A DNA stretch of 64,000 nt from Candidatus Dormiibacterota bacterium (GTDB lineage: Bacteria; Chloroflexota; Dormibacteria; Dormibacterales; Dormibacteraceae): assembly GCA_003139695.1 (NCBI GenBank), contig PLJM01000018.1, positions 96,485 through 160,484 of the forward strand, in the 5' to 3' direction. Below the pieces are notes generated by a model. It searched no databases. It saw only the letters and a program-made list of their open reading frames with translations, and had not been told where the DNA came from. The translations under genes and the position numbers were made by a program. Shown piece by piece: positions 36,186-43,799 of this stretch. Within the stretch, counting starts at the first letter, position 1, and each line of letters begins with the position of its first letter.

Positions 36186-36223
36186 AGCCGCCTGGTCAGA
36201 GCGACACCGTCCGGCGGCTTTTT
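36186..36223 (+). terminator. Probable terminator after the small membrane protein
   Basis: AGCCGCC and GGCGGCT arms with a 20-nt loop, followed by a run of five T bases. The loop is long, so the confidence is moderate. Position, about 60 nt past the stop, suits an end for the desulfurase-small protein transcript. Confidence 0.5.
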
Positions 36224-36282
36224 CGCGATCGCGGTGGCGGCGGCACCGCTCTCTCTGACCGGCTGCTAGACCCCTGGTCGCG

Positions 36283-36300
36283 GCGGCAAATTGTTGCCGC
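36283..36300. promoter_or_regulatory. Palindrome upstream of ftsEX
   Basis: GCGGCAA-ATTG-TTGCCGC is a perfect 7-bp-arm palindrome 65 nt before the ftsEX start. No T run follows, so an operator is more likely than a terminator. No binding protein can be named. Confidence 0.4.
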
Positions 36301-36364
36301 TATTCGGTCCGCTTAGCGCCTCCTGCCCGTCACCTGCTTCGACTAATCTGGTGGGCGGGAAAGG

Positions 36365-38137
36365 GTGGGACTCCAAACGGTAGCCACCAAAGGCGTGCGA
36401 GCCACCAATGGGGTGGCGGCCGCGCATGGGCCGGGCACCAATGGCGCGGTGGCGCCCCAGCCGGTTGTCAAGCTGACGCACGTCTTCAAGCTCTTCGGCC
36501 GGACACCGGTGCTGAACAACATCAGCATCTCGGTCGCCCCAGGCGAGATTGTCGAGATCACCGGCCCCAGCGGCGCCGGCAAAACCACACTTCTCCGGCT
36601 GATTCACGGTCAGCTCCGGCCGAATCGCGGAGAGGTCTGGGTTGAGGGGCACGGCCTCCATCGGTGGTGGCGGCGAGGGCTCGGCCGCATCCGCCGCGAC
36701 GTGGCGTTCCTCTACCAGGAGCAGCGCCTCCTGCCGCGCCTGACCGCCCTTGAAAATCTCGTTTTTGCGATGCAGATCGCCGACCCCGAGGTCCCGCACC
36801 GAACCATCAAGCGGCGCGCACTGGACGCGCTCGAGGGACTGAGCCTGGGGAGCCGGCGTAGCGCGTATCCGCACCAGCTCTCCGCCGGCGAACGCCAGCG
36901 CGTTGCTGTCGCCCGTGCGCTCTCCGGCCGGCCAAAGGTCCTTCTGGCTGACGAGCCGCTTGCGTCGATCGACGACGAGAACGCTCAGATCGTGATGCGG
37001 CTCCTCGAGGAGGCTGCTGCCAACGGCACCGCTGTCATCGTCGCCACTCACCGTCCCACCTTCGCTGCACACCGGGTCCTGCGGCTGCCGAGCGGAGAGC
37101 TCCTGGTGAGCCGAGACCGCTCGCCCTCGAACGGCAAACACCCCGGCATTTCTCTGTGGCGGCGAATCCGTCCGGCAGCATCCCGCACACGCAAGAATGG
37201 GCACGCCGCGCCGGCCAGGCTGCCGCTGTGGCGCCGGCTTATCGCGCTCGCAGACAACAGCTTTCGCCTGGTCGTCCTCAGCGGCCTGAGCAGCTGGGCT
37301 CGCGACCTCCGGCTGACGGCGCCGGCCCTGGGCTCGATGGCGATGACGCTGGTCCTTTGCGGGATGCTCGCGCTGGTCGGCATCTCGATCGCCACCGTTG
37401 CCGGCGAGCAGGCCGGCCAGGCATCGATAGTCCGGGTCTATCTCGCAACCGACGCCTCACCGTCGGCGGTCGCCGCCCTCGAGGACATGCTCCGTGCCGA
37501 CCCCCATGTGAGCACGGTCACCGAGATCAGTGCTGAGCAGGCGCTTCAGGACGCACAAAACAGACCGGGGCTCGGTGCGCTGGCGGGCCTCGCCGGCTCC
37601 AACCCGTTCTCGGCCAGCCTCGACGTCCAGGCGAAGCAGATTGGAGAGGTTGCCGCGATCGCGGCGGAGGTCGTCGGCGACCCCGCGGTCGACACCACGT
37701 ATCCGACGTCCTATGACCCCGGCACGTACAACCGCTTGCGCAATATCGCCCTGGTCATCGGCGGCATCGGCGCCGGCCTCCTGCTGCTCTTCGCAGTGGT
37801 GGCATACGCGGTTGCGGCCAACTCGATGCGGGCGATCGCCGCTGCGCGTCAGAGCGAGGTCACGGTGACGCGTCTTCTCGGCGCCCGGGTTTGGATGGTG
37901 CGCGGACCTTTCGTCACCGAAGGCCTGGTGACCGGGGCATTGGCCGGCGCGCTGGCCGCGGCGGCAGTGCTTGGGGTCTGGACGCTGGCCTCCGGCCTGG
38001 GGTCGCAGACCTACTCGCAAATCCTTCCAGGTGTCGGCCCGAATTCCGTGCGTTATGTGGCTGCCGCCGTCATGGTGGCTGGTCTTGCACTAGGCGCGCT
38101 TACGGCGATGCTCGGATTTCGGCGAATGCGCGCGTGA
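36365..38137 (+). CDS. ftsEX: Fused FtsE-FtsX cell-division ABC transporter
   Basis: One 590-residue polypeptide joins the FtsE ATPase to the FtsX membrane protein. FtsE part, about 34-250: GPSGAGKTT Walker A, YQEQ Q-loop, LSAGERQRVAVARAL signature, LLADEPLASID Walker B, ATHR switch. A basic linker of about 60 residues leads to the FtsX part: helix near 322-345, extracytoplasmic domain of about 110 residues, then three helices (about 460-485, 510-535, 560-582). FtsEX normally consists of two proteins and activates a cell-wall hydrolase at the septum; the M23 hydrolase gene follows with a 4-nt overlap. The GTG start sits close to AAAGG. The N-terminal 30 residues are low-complexity. Confidence 0.92.
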   Translation: MGLQTVATKGVRATNGVAAAHGPGTNGAVAPQPVVKLTHVFKLFGRTPVLNNISISVAPGEIVEITGPSGAGKTTLLRLIHGQLRPNRGEVWVEGHGLHRWWRRGLGRIRRDVAFLYQEQRLLPRLTALENLVFAMQIADPEVPHRTIKRRALDALEGLSLGSRRSAYPHQLSAGERQRVAVARALSGRPKVLLADEPLASIDDENAQIVMRLLEEAAANGTAVIVATHRPTFAAHRVLRLPSGELLVSRDRSPSNGKHPGISLWRRIRPAASRTRKNGHAAPARLPLWRRLIALADNSFRLVVLSGLSSWARDLRLTAPALGSMAMTLVLCGMLALVGISIATVAGEQAGQASIVRVYLATDASPSAVAALEDMLRADPHVSTVTEISAEQALQDAQNRPGLGALAGLAGSNPFSASLDVQAKQIGEVAAIAAEVVGDPAVDTTYPTSYDPGTYNRLRNIALVIGGIGAGLLLLFAVVAYAVAANSMRAIAAARQSEVTVTRLLGARVWMVRGPFVTEGLVTGALAGALAAAAVLGVWTLASGLGSQTYSQILPGVGPNSVRYVAAAVMVAGLALGALTAMLGFRRMRA

Positions 38138-39444
38138 GACGAACACTCGCGCGACTGGTCACACTGTGCGCGCTGATCGGCTTGCTGGTACCTGGCGGAA
38201 TCGCGGTGGGCTACGCCACCTGCCCGAACCCAGGCACCTCAGGCTCACGCGTGACCTGTCCCCCACCGCCCGATCCAAACCAGGCCGCCTACGACAAGCT
38301 TCGAAGACGCCTTGGTGGCGATCTGGCTCGGGCGCTGACGAGCCAAGAGCAGTTGAGCGTGGCGCTCTTGGAATCGGCCGCGAGCGAGCAGAACCTAAAT
38401 GCGAACATCGCCAGCGAGGAAGCCAAGGTTGCAGCGATCGAGGCCCAGATAACCCAGCTTCAAACCGACATCGGCACAACGCAGAGTCGCATCGACGTTG
38501 AGCAGGCCCAGGTCGCCTCACTCGCGGTGGCGATCTCCAGGCAGCCAGACTCCTGGCTCGTGCAGATTGCCCGGGCTGGAAACCTTCACGACGCGCTCGT
38601 CGCCGCCGCGGACCTGATCGTGGCGACCCGGCGGGCAAACGACCTGGAGGCATCCCTCGAAGCCGATCTCGCACAGCTCCAGGCTGACCAGACCGCCCGG
38701 CTTGCCGCCTTGAACACTGAGAACGGCGTGGTCGCCCAGCTGACGATCAACCTGACAGCTCTGAACTCTGCGATCGCCCAGCAGAACGACATCACCGCGC
38801 AGCTCGGCATCCTCATGTCACAGCTCACGGCAGCCAAGGCCGGCCTGACCAACCAACCACCCGACGTCACAGCAGCCTTGGCGACCCTGCTCGAGCAGCA
38901 GGAGCAGCAGCTGATCCAAGAGGCATATCAGGCGGCCTGGAGCCAGGCCCAGGTCGGAGCGGGCGGCGCGATGGTGACGCGCGAGCTCCCGGTGGGAACC
39001 ACGCTCCCAGGGCTCAGGCTCTCGTGGCCGATCGCCGGCGCGCGAATCACTCAGCCCTTCGGCCCGAGCGAGCTGCTTCTGGAGCCGCCGCTGGGGCCGT
39101 ACCCGCATTTCCACACGGGAATCGACCTGGCGGCAGCCTACGGCACGCCGGTGACCGCGGCTGCCGACGGTGTCGTCGTGGCGGTCGCCCACACCAACGT
39201 GGGCTATGGCAACTACGTCATCATCGCCCACGGCGGCGGAATCATGACCCTCTACGGGCACCTGCTCGAGACTGACGTGAGGGTCGGCGACCTCGTCGCT
39301 CGCGGGCACCGCATCGGACTCGAAGGCATGAGCGGTTTGGCGACGGGACCCCACGTTCACTTCGAGCTTCGGGTCAACAACGCAGTGACCGACCCAATGC
39401 CTTACCTGCCGCCGCTGAACGGCCAGGTGACTCCGAAGGCGTAA
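38134..39444 (+). CDS. Coiled-coil M23 (LytM) endopeptidase partnered with FtsEX
   Basis: Secreted murein hydrolase of 436 residues. A signal peptide (residues 1-27) is followed by a long coiled-coil region (about 60-270, rich in Q, A, L) and a LytM/M23 domain at about 300-425. The zinc site looks complete: HFHTGID gives HxxxD and GPHVHFELR gives HxH, unlike EnvC, whose domain is inactive. Coiled coil plus peptidase next to FtsEX matches PcsB, RipC and EnvC logic: FtsX would bind the coiled coil and switch on cutting. Start is GTG at 38134, overlapping the ftsEX stop as GTGA. Confidence 0.93.
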   Translation: MRRTLARLVTLCALIGLLVPGGIAVGYATCPNPGTSGSRVTCPPPPDPNQAAYDKLRRRLGGDLARALTSQEQLSVALLESAASEQNLNANIASEEAKVAAIEAQITQLQTDIGTTQSRIDVEQAQVASLAVAISRQPDSWLVQIARAGNLHDALVAAADLIVATRRANDLEASLEADLAQLQADQTARLAALNTENGVVAQLTINLTALNSAIAQQNDITAQLGILMSQLTAAKAGLTNQPPDVTAALATLLEQQEQQLIQEAYQAAWSQAQVGAGGAMVTRELPVGTTLPGLRLSWPIAGARITQPFGPSELLLEPPLGPYPHFHTGIDLAAAYGTPVTAAADGVVVAVAHTNVGYGNYVIIAHGGGIMTLYGHLLETDVRVGDLVARGHRIGLEGMSGLATGPHVHFELRVNNAVTDPMPYLPPLNGQVTPKA

Positions 39445-39562
39445 GGCTTTCGCCTCGCTTCGCTCGCCGGGCCTGATCACACGGTCTCTTATTTGGACCA
39501 GCACCGCCCGTCGTGCCACCATGCAGGAATGTGCTCCTGCGGGCGCCTCTGAAAAATGCATT

Positions 39563-39638
39563 TGGTGCCCCCGGAGGGAATCGAACCCCCGACCTTGACG
39601 TTAGGACCGTCCTGCTCTATCCCCTGAGCTACGAGGGC
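39563..39638 (-). tRNA. tRNA-Arg (anticodon CCU)
   Basis: 76 nt including an encoded CCA end. Acceptor arms GCCCTCG and CGGGGGC pair, the D-stem is GCTC/GAGC, the anticodon loop GTCCTAA gives U33 and anticodon CCU (reads AGG), and the T arm is GGGGG-TTCGATT-CCCTC. The outermost anticodon-stem pair is G-A, the only clear mismatch. It lies convergent with the M23 gene, with no neighbouring integrase. Confidence 0.95.
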
Positions 39639-39695
39639 GACGATCCAGAGTTTACTGTCAGGACGCTGCCTCATCGGGCCCGGCTCGCGCGTTAC

Positions 39696-39712
39696 TTCTC
39701 AGCAAACTCACA
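39696..39712. promoter_or_regulatory. 17-bp shared operator, copy A (upstream of redox operon)
   Basis: TTCTCAGCAAACTCACA, identical over 17 bp to the sequence at 43057-43073 before the response regulator gene. Here a further CTCACAG follows 11 bp after the second CTCACA, giving three CTCA-type half sites. Direct repeats of this kind are usual for OmpR/PhoB-family regulators. Confidence 0.7.
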
Positions 39713-39755
39713 CGTTTCTCACAGCAAGGGTCCAGTGCAGGGCGCCAGAGTGGGG

Positions 39756-40064
39756 ATGATGGAAAACGAGAACATGACTGACAGGAGAATCGAGGCTCGC
39801 GAGGCTGCGACCAGGCTGCTGAACCGCCTGACCGCCGGTCTGGCCTTCGGCGCCATCGCGGGCGTCGGCATCCTCGGCACTGTCAGCGCCAACATGATCC
39901 CGGGAACGGCCACCACCACTTCGGGTGCGACCGCGAGCACGTCGACGAGCAGCGGAAGCACCACTTCGACGTCCACCGGCGGCCCCTCAACTGGCGTGCA
40001 GTCCTCCCCCACCCCGGTCAGCTCGTCGTCCAGCTCAGGCGTCGCGGTCTCCGGCGGCTCGTAG
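39756..40064 (+). CDS. Small membrane protein with Ser/Thr-rich tail ending VSGGS
   Basis: 102 residues: a charged cytoplasmic start (ENENMTDRRIEAREAATRLL), one helix at about 26-45, then IPGTATTTSGATAST and a serine/threonine-rich outside tail ending GVAVSGGS. The tail contains SGAT, the core of the ApbE flavinylation motif Dxx(S/T)GA(S/T), but without the aspartate. It is the first gene of the redox cluster and a divergent paralogue of the protein at 45274, sharing the post-helix IPG and the C-terminal VSGGS. It may be an electron carrier or an assembly partner. Two ATGs one codon apart (39756, 39759) could start it. Confidence 0.78.
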   Translation: MMENENMTDRRIEAREAATRLLNRLTAGLAFGAIAGVGILGTVSANMIPGTATTTSGATASTSTSSGSTTSTSTGGPSTGVQSSPTPVSSSSSSGVAVSGGS

Positions 40065-40076
40065 CCCGCGCCTCAG

Positions 40077-40664
40077 ATGAATAACACCATCCTCTGGTAC
40101 ACCACCAGGGGTGCCGGAGCGGTCTCCCTGGTGCTGTTCAGCGCGGTGGTCGTGCTCGGCGTTTTGTCCTCCCTTCGCTTCGAGGTTCCGAGCTGGCCTC
40201 GCTTCCTGACCACCGGCCTTCATCGCAACCTCGCTCTGACCGCGGTGGTGTTCCTTGCCCTGCACATCGTCACCGCCGTGGTCGACCCGTTCACGCACCT
40301 CGGGTGGCTGGCAGCGGTCATCCCGTTCTCGTCCTATTACCGAACGTTCTGGCTCGGCCTCGGGGTGATCGCATTTGAGCTCCTCATCGCCATCACCGTC
40401 ACCAGCCTGGTGCGCGGCCTGATCGGCCACTCGGCGTGGCGCGCGATCCACTGGCTCTCCTACGCGTCATGGCCCATCGCCGTCGTGCACGGCTTCGGCA
40501 CGGGGACCGACACCCTGTCGGGGTGGATGCTGGCCATCGATGTGGTCTGCATCTCCGCCGTCGTCGTGTCTGTGGGCGCCCGACTGCTGCTCAGGTCGCC
40601 GGACCCACTCGCAGCCGATCGCGCCAGGTTCCGAGAGCGGGTCTCGAGGAAGGTGGTGAAGTGA
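40077..40664 (+). CDS. Ferric reductase-like transmembrane heme protein
   Basis: Integral membrane protein, 195 residues, about six helices. Histidines in helices, His49 (GLHRN), His63 (ALHIV), His125 (AIHWLSY) and His138 (VVHGFG), form two pairs expected to bind two b hemes across the membrane, as in FRE/YedZ-type proteins. There is no attached flavin domain, so electrons must come from a separate protein, most simply the NuoF-like product of the next gene (4-nt overlap GTGA). It begins 12 nt after the small VSGGS protein. Confidence 0.86.
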   Translation: MNNTILWYTTRGAGAVSLVLFSAVVVLGVLSSLRFEVPSWPRFLTTGLHRNLALTAVVFLALHIVTAVVDPFTHLGWLAAVIPFSSYYRTFWLGLGVIAFELLIAITVTSLVRGLIGHSAWRAIHWLSYASWPIAVVHGFGTGTDTLSGWMLAIDVVCISAVVVSVGARLLLRSPDPLAADRARFRERVSRKVVK

Positions 40665-41869
40665 CCACGCTCAGCCTTTTCTCGGGCCCTCCGCCGGCTG
40701 CCGGCGCGGAGAGCTTCCGAGACCATACCCAGCGGCTCGGTCATCGGCCGCGCGGCGACCGAGCGCTCATCGACACCCTCGACAGAAGCGGGCTGGTCGG
40801 GCGAGGTGGCGCGTCGTTTCCGGTCGGCGTCAAATGGAGGTCGGTCCAAAGCCGCTCGCGCGGCGCTGCTGTCGTGATCGCGAACGGGGCTGAAGGCGAG
40901 CCGCTCAGCCGCAAGGACCGGACGTTGATGGCGCTGCGGCCTCATCTCGTTATCGACGGCGCGCTGCTCGCTGCGGACGCAGTCCGCGCTAGCAGAACTC
41001 TCCTTTATATAGGTGAGGCTCATGGAGCAGCCGCTGCGGCAATTTCCCGCGCCCTGGCCGAACGGCCTCCGGCCGAGCTCGCCAGGTTGACCCTTCTTGG
41101 TGCGCCGCCAAGCTACGTCGCCGGCGAGGAAACCGCGGCCGTCAACTTTGTCAACTCAGGCGTCGCCGCTCCGCTGGCCACTCCGCCGCGACCCTTTGAG
41201 CGAGGCGTGGATGGGCGCCCGACGCTGGTGCAGAACGTCGAGAGTCTCGCCCACGCAGCTTTGATCGCACGCTACGGGGATGCCTGGTTCCAGTCCCTCG
41301 GCCGGCACCACGCAGCCGGGACAATCCTTTTGACGGTGAGCGGCGCGGTGGCGAAGCCTGGCGTGATCGAGGTCGCCTCAGGCTGCAGCGTCGACGAGGT
41401 GCTGGCATTGGCCGGTGGCGTGAGCGGAAAAGCGCGCGCCGTGCTGCTTGGCGGTTACTTCGGCGGCTGGATCAGGGCGGACCAAGCAGGGTCGATGGTC
41501 CTCGATCCCAGCGGCCTGCGCGCGGCGGGCGGATCGCTCGGCTGCGGAGTGGTCAGCGTCCTCGACGAGACCGCCGACCCACTCGATGTGTCGGCGCGGA
41601 TCTTGCAGCACCTCGCCAACGAGAGCGCCGCCCAATGCGGGCCGTGCTTCTTCGGGCTTCGCAGCCTCTCGGCCGCGACGACGCGGATCGCGGCCCGCCA
41701 GGCTGATAACGGCGACCTCCCGCAGCTGCACCGCTGGACCGCCATGGTCAAGGGCCGCGGTGCGTGCCGCCATCCGGATGGCGCCGTGGCATTTCTGCAA
41801 TCGGCGCTGAACGTCTTCGAGCCGGAGTTTGTGGCTGCTGCAGGCGCGCGCGGCAGGCGGGCCTCCTGA
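40661..41869 (+). CDS. NuoF-like NADH/flavin iron-sulfur oxidoreductase with SLBB domain
   Basis: Soluble protein of 402 residues related to the 51-kDa subunit of complex I and RnfC. GRGGASFPVGVKW marks the FMN/NADH domain, NGAEGEPLSRKD the flavin site and YVAGEETA the next loop; the SLBB part is VSGAVAKPGVIEV..GCSVDEVLALAGG. The Fe-S motif is ESAAQCGPCFFG...GRGACRHPDG, where the first of the four usual cysteines of NuoF (ESCGxC) is alanine. The cysteine spacing matches the actinobacterial family of ferric reductase partners. It likely feeds electrons from NADH to the ferredoxin or to the heme protein. GTG at 40661. Confidence 0.87.
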   Translation: MTTLSLFSGPPPAAGAESFRDHTQRLGHRPRGDRALIDTLDRSGLVGRGGASFPVGVKWRSVQSRSRGAAVVIANGAEGEPLSRKDRTLMALRPHLVIDGALLAADAVRASRTLLYIGEAHGAAAAAISRALAERPPAELARLTLLGAPPSYVAGEETAAVNFVNSGVAAPLATPPRPFERGVDGRPTLVQNVESLAHAALIARYGDAWFQSLGRHHAAGTILLTVSGAVAKPGVIEVASGCSVDEVLALAGGVSGKARAVLLGGYFGGWIRADQAGSMVLDPSGLRAAGGSLGCGVVSVLDETADPLDVSARILQHLANESAAQCGPCFFGLRSLSAATTRIAARQADNGDLPQLHRWTAMVKGRGACRHPDGAVAFLQSALNVFEPEFVAAAGARGRRAS

Positions 41870-41870
41870 A

Positions 41871-42113
41871 GTGGCGCAGACCGAGCTCTGGATCGACCGG
41901 ACCAAATGCGACGGCAGCCGGCTGTGCGCTGAGCTTTTTCCGGAGCGGATCTCGCTGGATGATTGGGGCTACCCGATCATCGCGCCAGGCCCGATTCCTG
42001 GATCGCTCATGCCCCACGCACAGAAAGCCGTCGACAGCTGCCCGGTCCTTGCTCTCGCCTTGAGGCGGGTGGAGCGCCGGCCCCCTCCGCCACCGGCCGC
42101 TAAACCCAGTTGA
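41871..42113 (+). CDS. [3Fe-4S]-type single-cluster ferredoxin
   Basis: 80 residues. Cysteines in KCDGSRLCAELFPE and DSCPVLAL give a C-x5-C...C-P pattern, three ligands, as in the [3Fe-4S] ferredoxins of actinobacterial P450 systems. It begins with GTG right after the NuoF-like stop (1 nt gap) and overlaps apbE by TTGA. It probably shuttles electrons between the NuoF-like protein and the membrane heme protein. The tail is proline-rich and basic. Confidence 0.88.
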   Translation: MAQTELWIDRTKCDGSRLCAELFPERISLDDWGYPIIAPGPIPGSLMPHAQKAVDSCPVLALALRRVERRPPPPPAAKPS

Positions 42114-43045
42114 AACAATCCAGAACAGCGGTCGCCATCGCCGACGGTCGCGCGCTGGGCGGCTCGCTCCGGGTGATCGTCACGCACGAGCCGGACCTGG
42201 CCGCTGCCAAGTCAGCTGTCGACGAGGTCGTACGAGCAGTCGATCTTGCCGCCAACCGTTTTGACGACGACAGCGAGCTGAGCCGGCTCAACGCGACACC
42301 CGGCCGCGACGTGGTGATCAGCCCGCTTTTGACGAAGCTGATCGCCGCTGCGCTTCGCGGCGCACGCCTGACGGGCGGCGCGGTCGACCCGACTGTGGGA
42401 TCGGCGGTCAAGCTGGCTGGTTACGACGCAGACTTCGCCGCCGTGCCCCCAGACGGCATAGCGATCGAGATGGTGGTGAGTCGCATTCCGGGATGGCATG
42501 CAATCGCCTTTGACGAGGCTGCGAGAACCGTGCGGCTGCCGCGCGACGTCGATCTTGATCTCGGCGCCACCGCCAAAGCACTCACATCCGATCTCGCGGC
42601 AGCGACGGCGATCTCCAGGATCGGCCGCGGTGGTGTGCTCGTCAGCCTTGGGGGCGACATCTCGGTGGCCGGCGATCCGCCCGCCGAGGGATGGCTGATC
42701 CAGACCAGCGAGGACAGCGGTGCTCCGATCGAGGAAGGCGAGGAGACGATCAGCATCAGGTCGGGCGGCATCGCCACGTCGAGCACCACGGTCCGTCGGT
42801 GGACCCGCGGCGGCGTTGCACTTCACCACATCATCGACCCTGCCACCGGCCTCCCCAGCGATGGACCCTGGCGGACCGCCACTGTGGTGGCCGCCACTTG
42901 CGTCGACGCCAACATCGCCTCGACTGCTGCCATCGTGATGGGCCAGGCCGCCATCCGGTGGCTCGAGGAGGGCCGGCTGCCGACCCGCCTGGTGGACCGC
43001 GCTGGATCGGTTCGCCGGTTGGCGGGATGGCCAAAACCAAGCTAG
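42110..43045 (+). CDS. apbE: FAD:protein FMN transferase
   Basis: Flavinyltransferase of 311 residues that attaches FMN from FAD to a threonine or serine of target proteins. FDDDSELSRLN, the DLDLGATAKALTSDLAA region, LVSLGGDISVAG and HHIIDPATGLPSD are ApbE hallmarks. There is no signal peptide or lipobox, so it may act in the cytoplasm or be secreted otherwise. No protein in the operon has a full Dxx(S/T)GA(S/T) target; the best partial one is SGAT in the small protein at 39756. TTG start at 42110 overlaps the ferredoxin stop. Confidence 0.92.
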   Translation: MKQSRTAVAIADGRALGGSLRVIVTHEPDLAAAKSAVDEVVRAVDLAANRFDDDSELSRLNATPGRDVVISPLLTKLIAAALRGARLTGGAVDPTVGSAVKLAGYDADFAAVPPDGIAIEMVVSRIPGWHAIAFDEAARTVRLPRDVDLDLGATAKALTSDLAAATAISRIGRGGVLVSLGGDISVAGDPPAEGWLIQTSEDSGAPIEEGEETISIRSGGIATSSTTVRRWTRGGVALHHIIDPATGLPSDGPWRTATVVAATCVDANIASTAAIVMGQAAIRWLEEGRLPTRLVDRAGSVRRLAGWPKPS

Positions 43046-43056
43046 TCCACATGGGT

Positions 43057-43073
43057 TTCTCAGCAAACTCACA
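43057..43073. promoter_or_regulatory. 17-bp shared operator, copy B (upstream of response regulator)
   Basis: TTCTCAGCAAACTCACA, exactly repeating 39696-39712, ends 24 nt before the response-regulator GTG in the only gap of the cluster. This suggests autoregulation and common control with the operon's first gene. Confidence 0.7.
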
Positions 43074-43097
43074 GGCAATCCAGGCAGCATTGAAGCT

Positions 43098-43799
43098 GTG
43101 AGCAAGGACGGGGAAGGCGCGCGAGTCCTGGTCGTCGACGACGAGCCCAACATCACCGAGCTGGTGTCAATGGCCCTGCGCTACGAAGGGTTCAGCGTCA
43201 AGACGGCGGCCACCGGCCGCGGCGCGGTGACGGCCGTCAGCCAGTTCTCCCCTGCCCTCGTAATCCTCGACGTGATGCTCCCTGACATCGATGGTCTCGA
43301 GGTCCTCAAGCGGTTGAACGCCGCCGGCCACAAGGTCCCGATCATCTTCCTGACCGCGAGAGACGCTACGGACGACAAAGTCCACGGGCTGACGGTCGGC
43401 GGAGACGACTATGTGACGAAACCGTTCAGCGTGGAGGAACTGGTGGCTCGGGTCCGCGTGGTGTTGAGAAGGCACGGCGGCGGCGAGGCGCAGGACGGGA
43501 AGCTGACGCTCGCCGACCTCGAGATGGATGACGAGGGCCACGAAGTGAGGCGTAGCGGCCAGGTCGTCGACCTGACCAACACCGAATATCGACTGCTGCG
43601 CTACCTGCTCGTCAATTCGGGTCGCGTCTTGACCCGCAGCCAGATCCTCGACCACGTGTGGCATTACGACTTCGGCGGCGACGCCAGCGTCCTCGAGACT
43701 TACATCAGCTATCTACGCCGCAAGGTGGACAAGTTCGAGCCGCCGCTGTTGCAAACGGTCCGCGGCGTCGGCTACGTCCTCCGCGCCCCGAGGCCATGA
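43098..43799 (+). CDS. Response regulator, OmpR/PhoB family
   Basis: 233 residues. Receiver domain: acidic pair in VVDDEPN, phosphorylation site Asp58 in VILDVMLPD, Thr in FLTARD, Lys108 in VTKPFS. The C-terminal winged helix has NTEYRLLRYLL and YISYLRRKVD..VRGVGYVL. It is translationally coupled to the histidine kinase (ATGA overlap). The 17-bp operator upstream and at 39696 probably is its own binding site. Start GTG at 43098. Confidence 0.95.
   Translation: MSKDGEGARVLVVDDEPNITELVSMALRYEGFSVKTAATGRGAVTAVSQFSPALVILDVMLPDIDGLEVLKRLNAAGHKVPIIFLTARDATDDKVHGLTVGGDDYVTKPFSVEELVARVRVVLRRHGGGEAQDGKLTLADLEMDDEGHEVRRSGQVVDLTNTEYRLLRYLLVNSGRVLTRSQILDHVWHYDFGGDASVLETYISYLRRKVDKFEPPLLQTVRGVGYVLRAPRP

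Noticed and set aside
39563..39638. tRNA-Arg as an attachment site for an integrated element
   Set aside because: No integrase, no direct repeat of the tRNA 3' end, and neighbours look like core genes.
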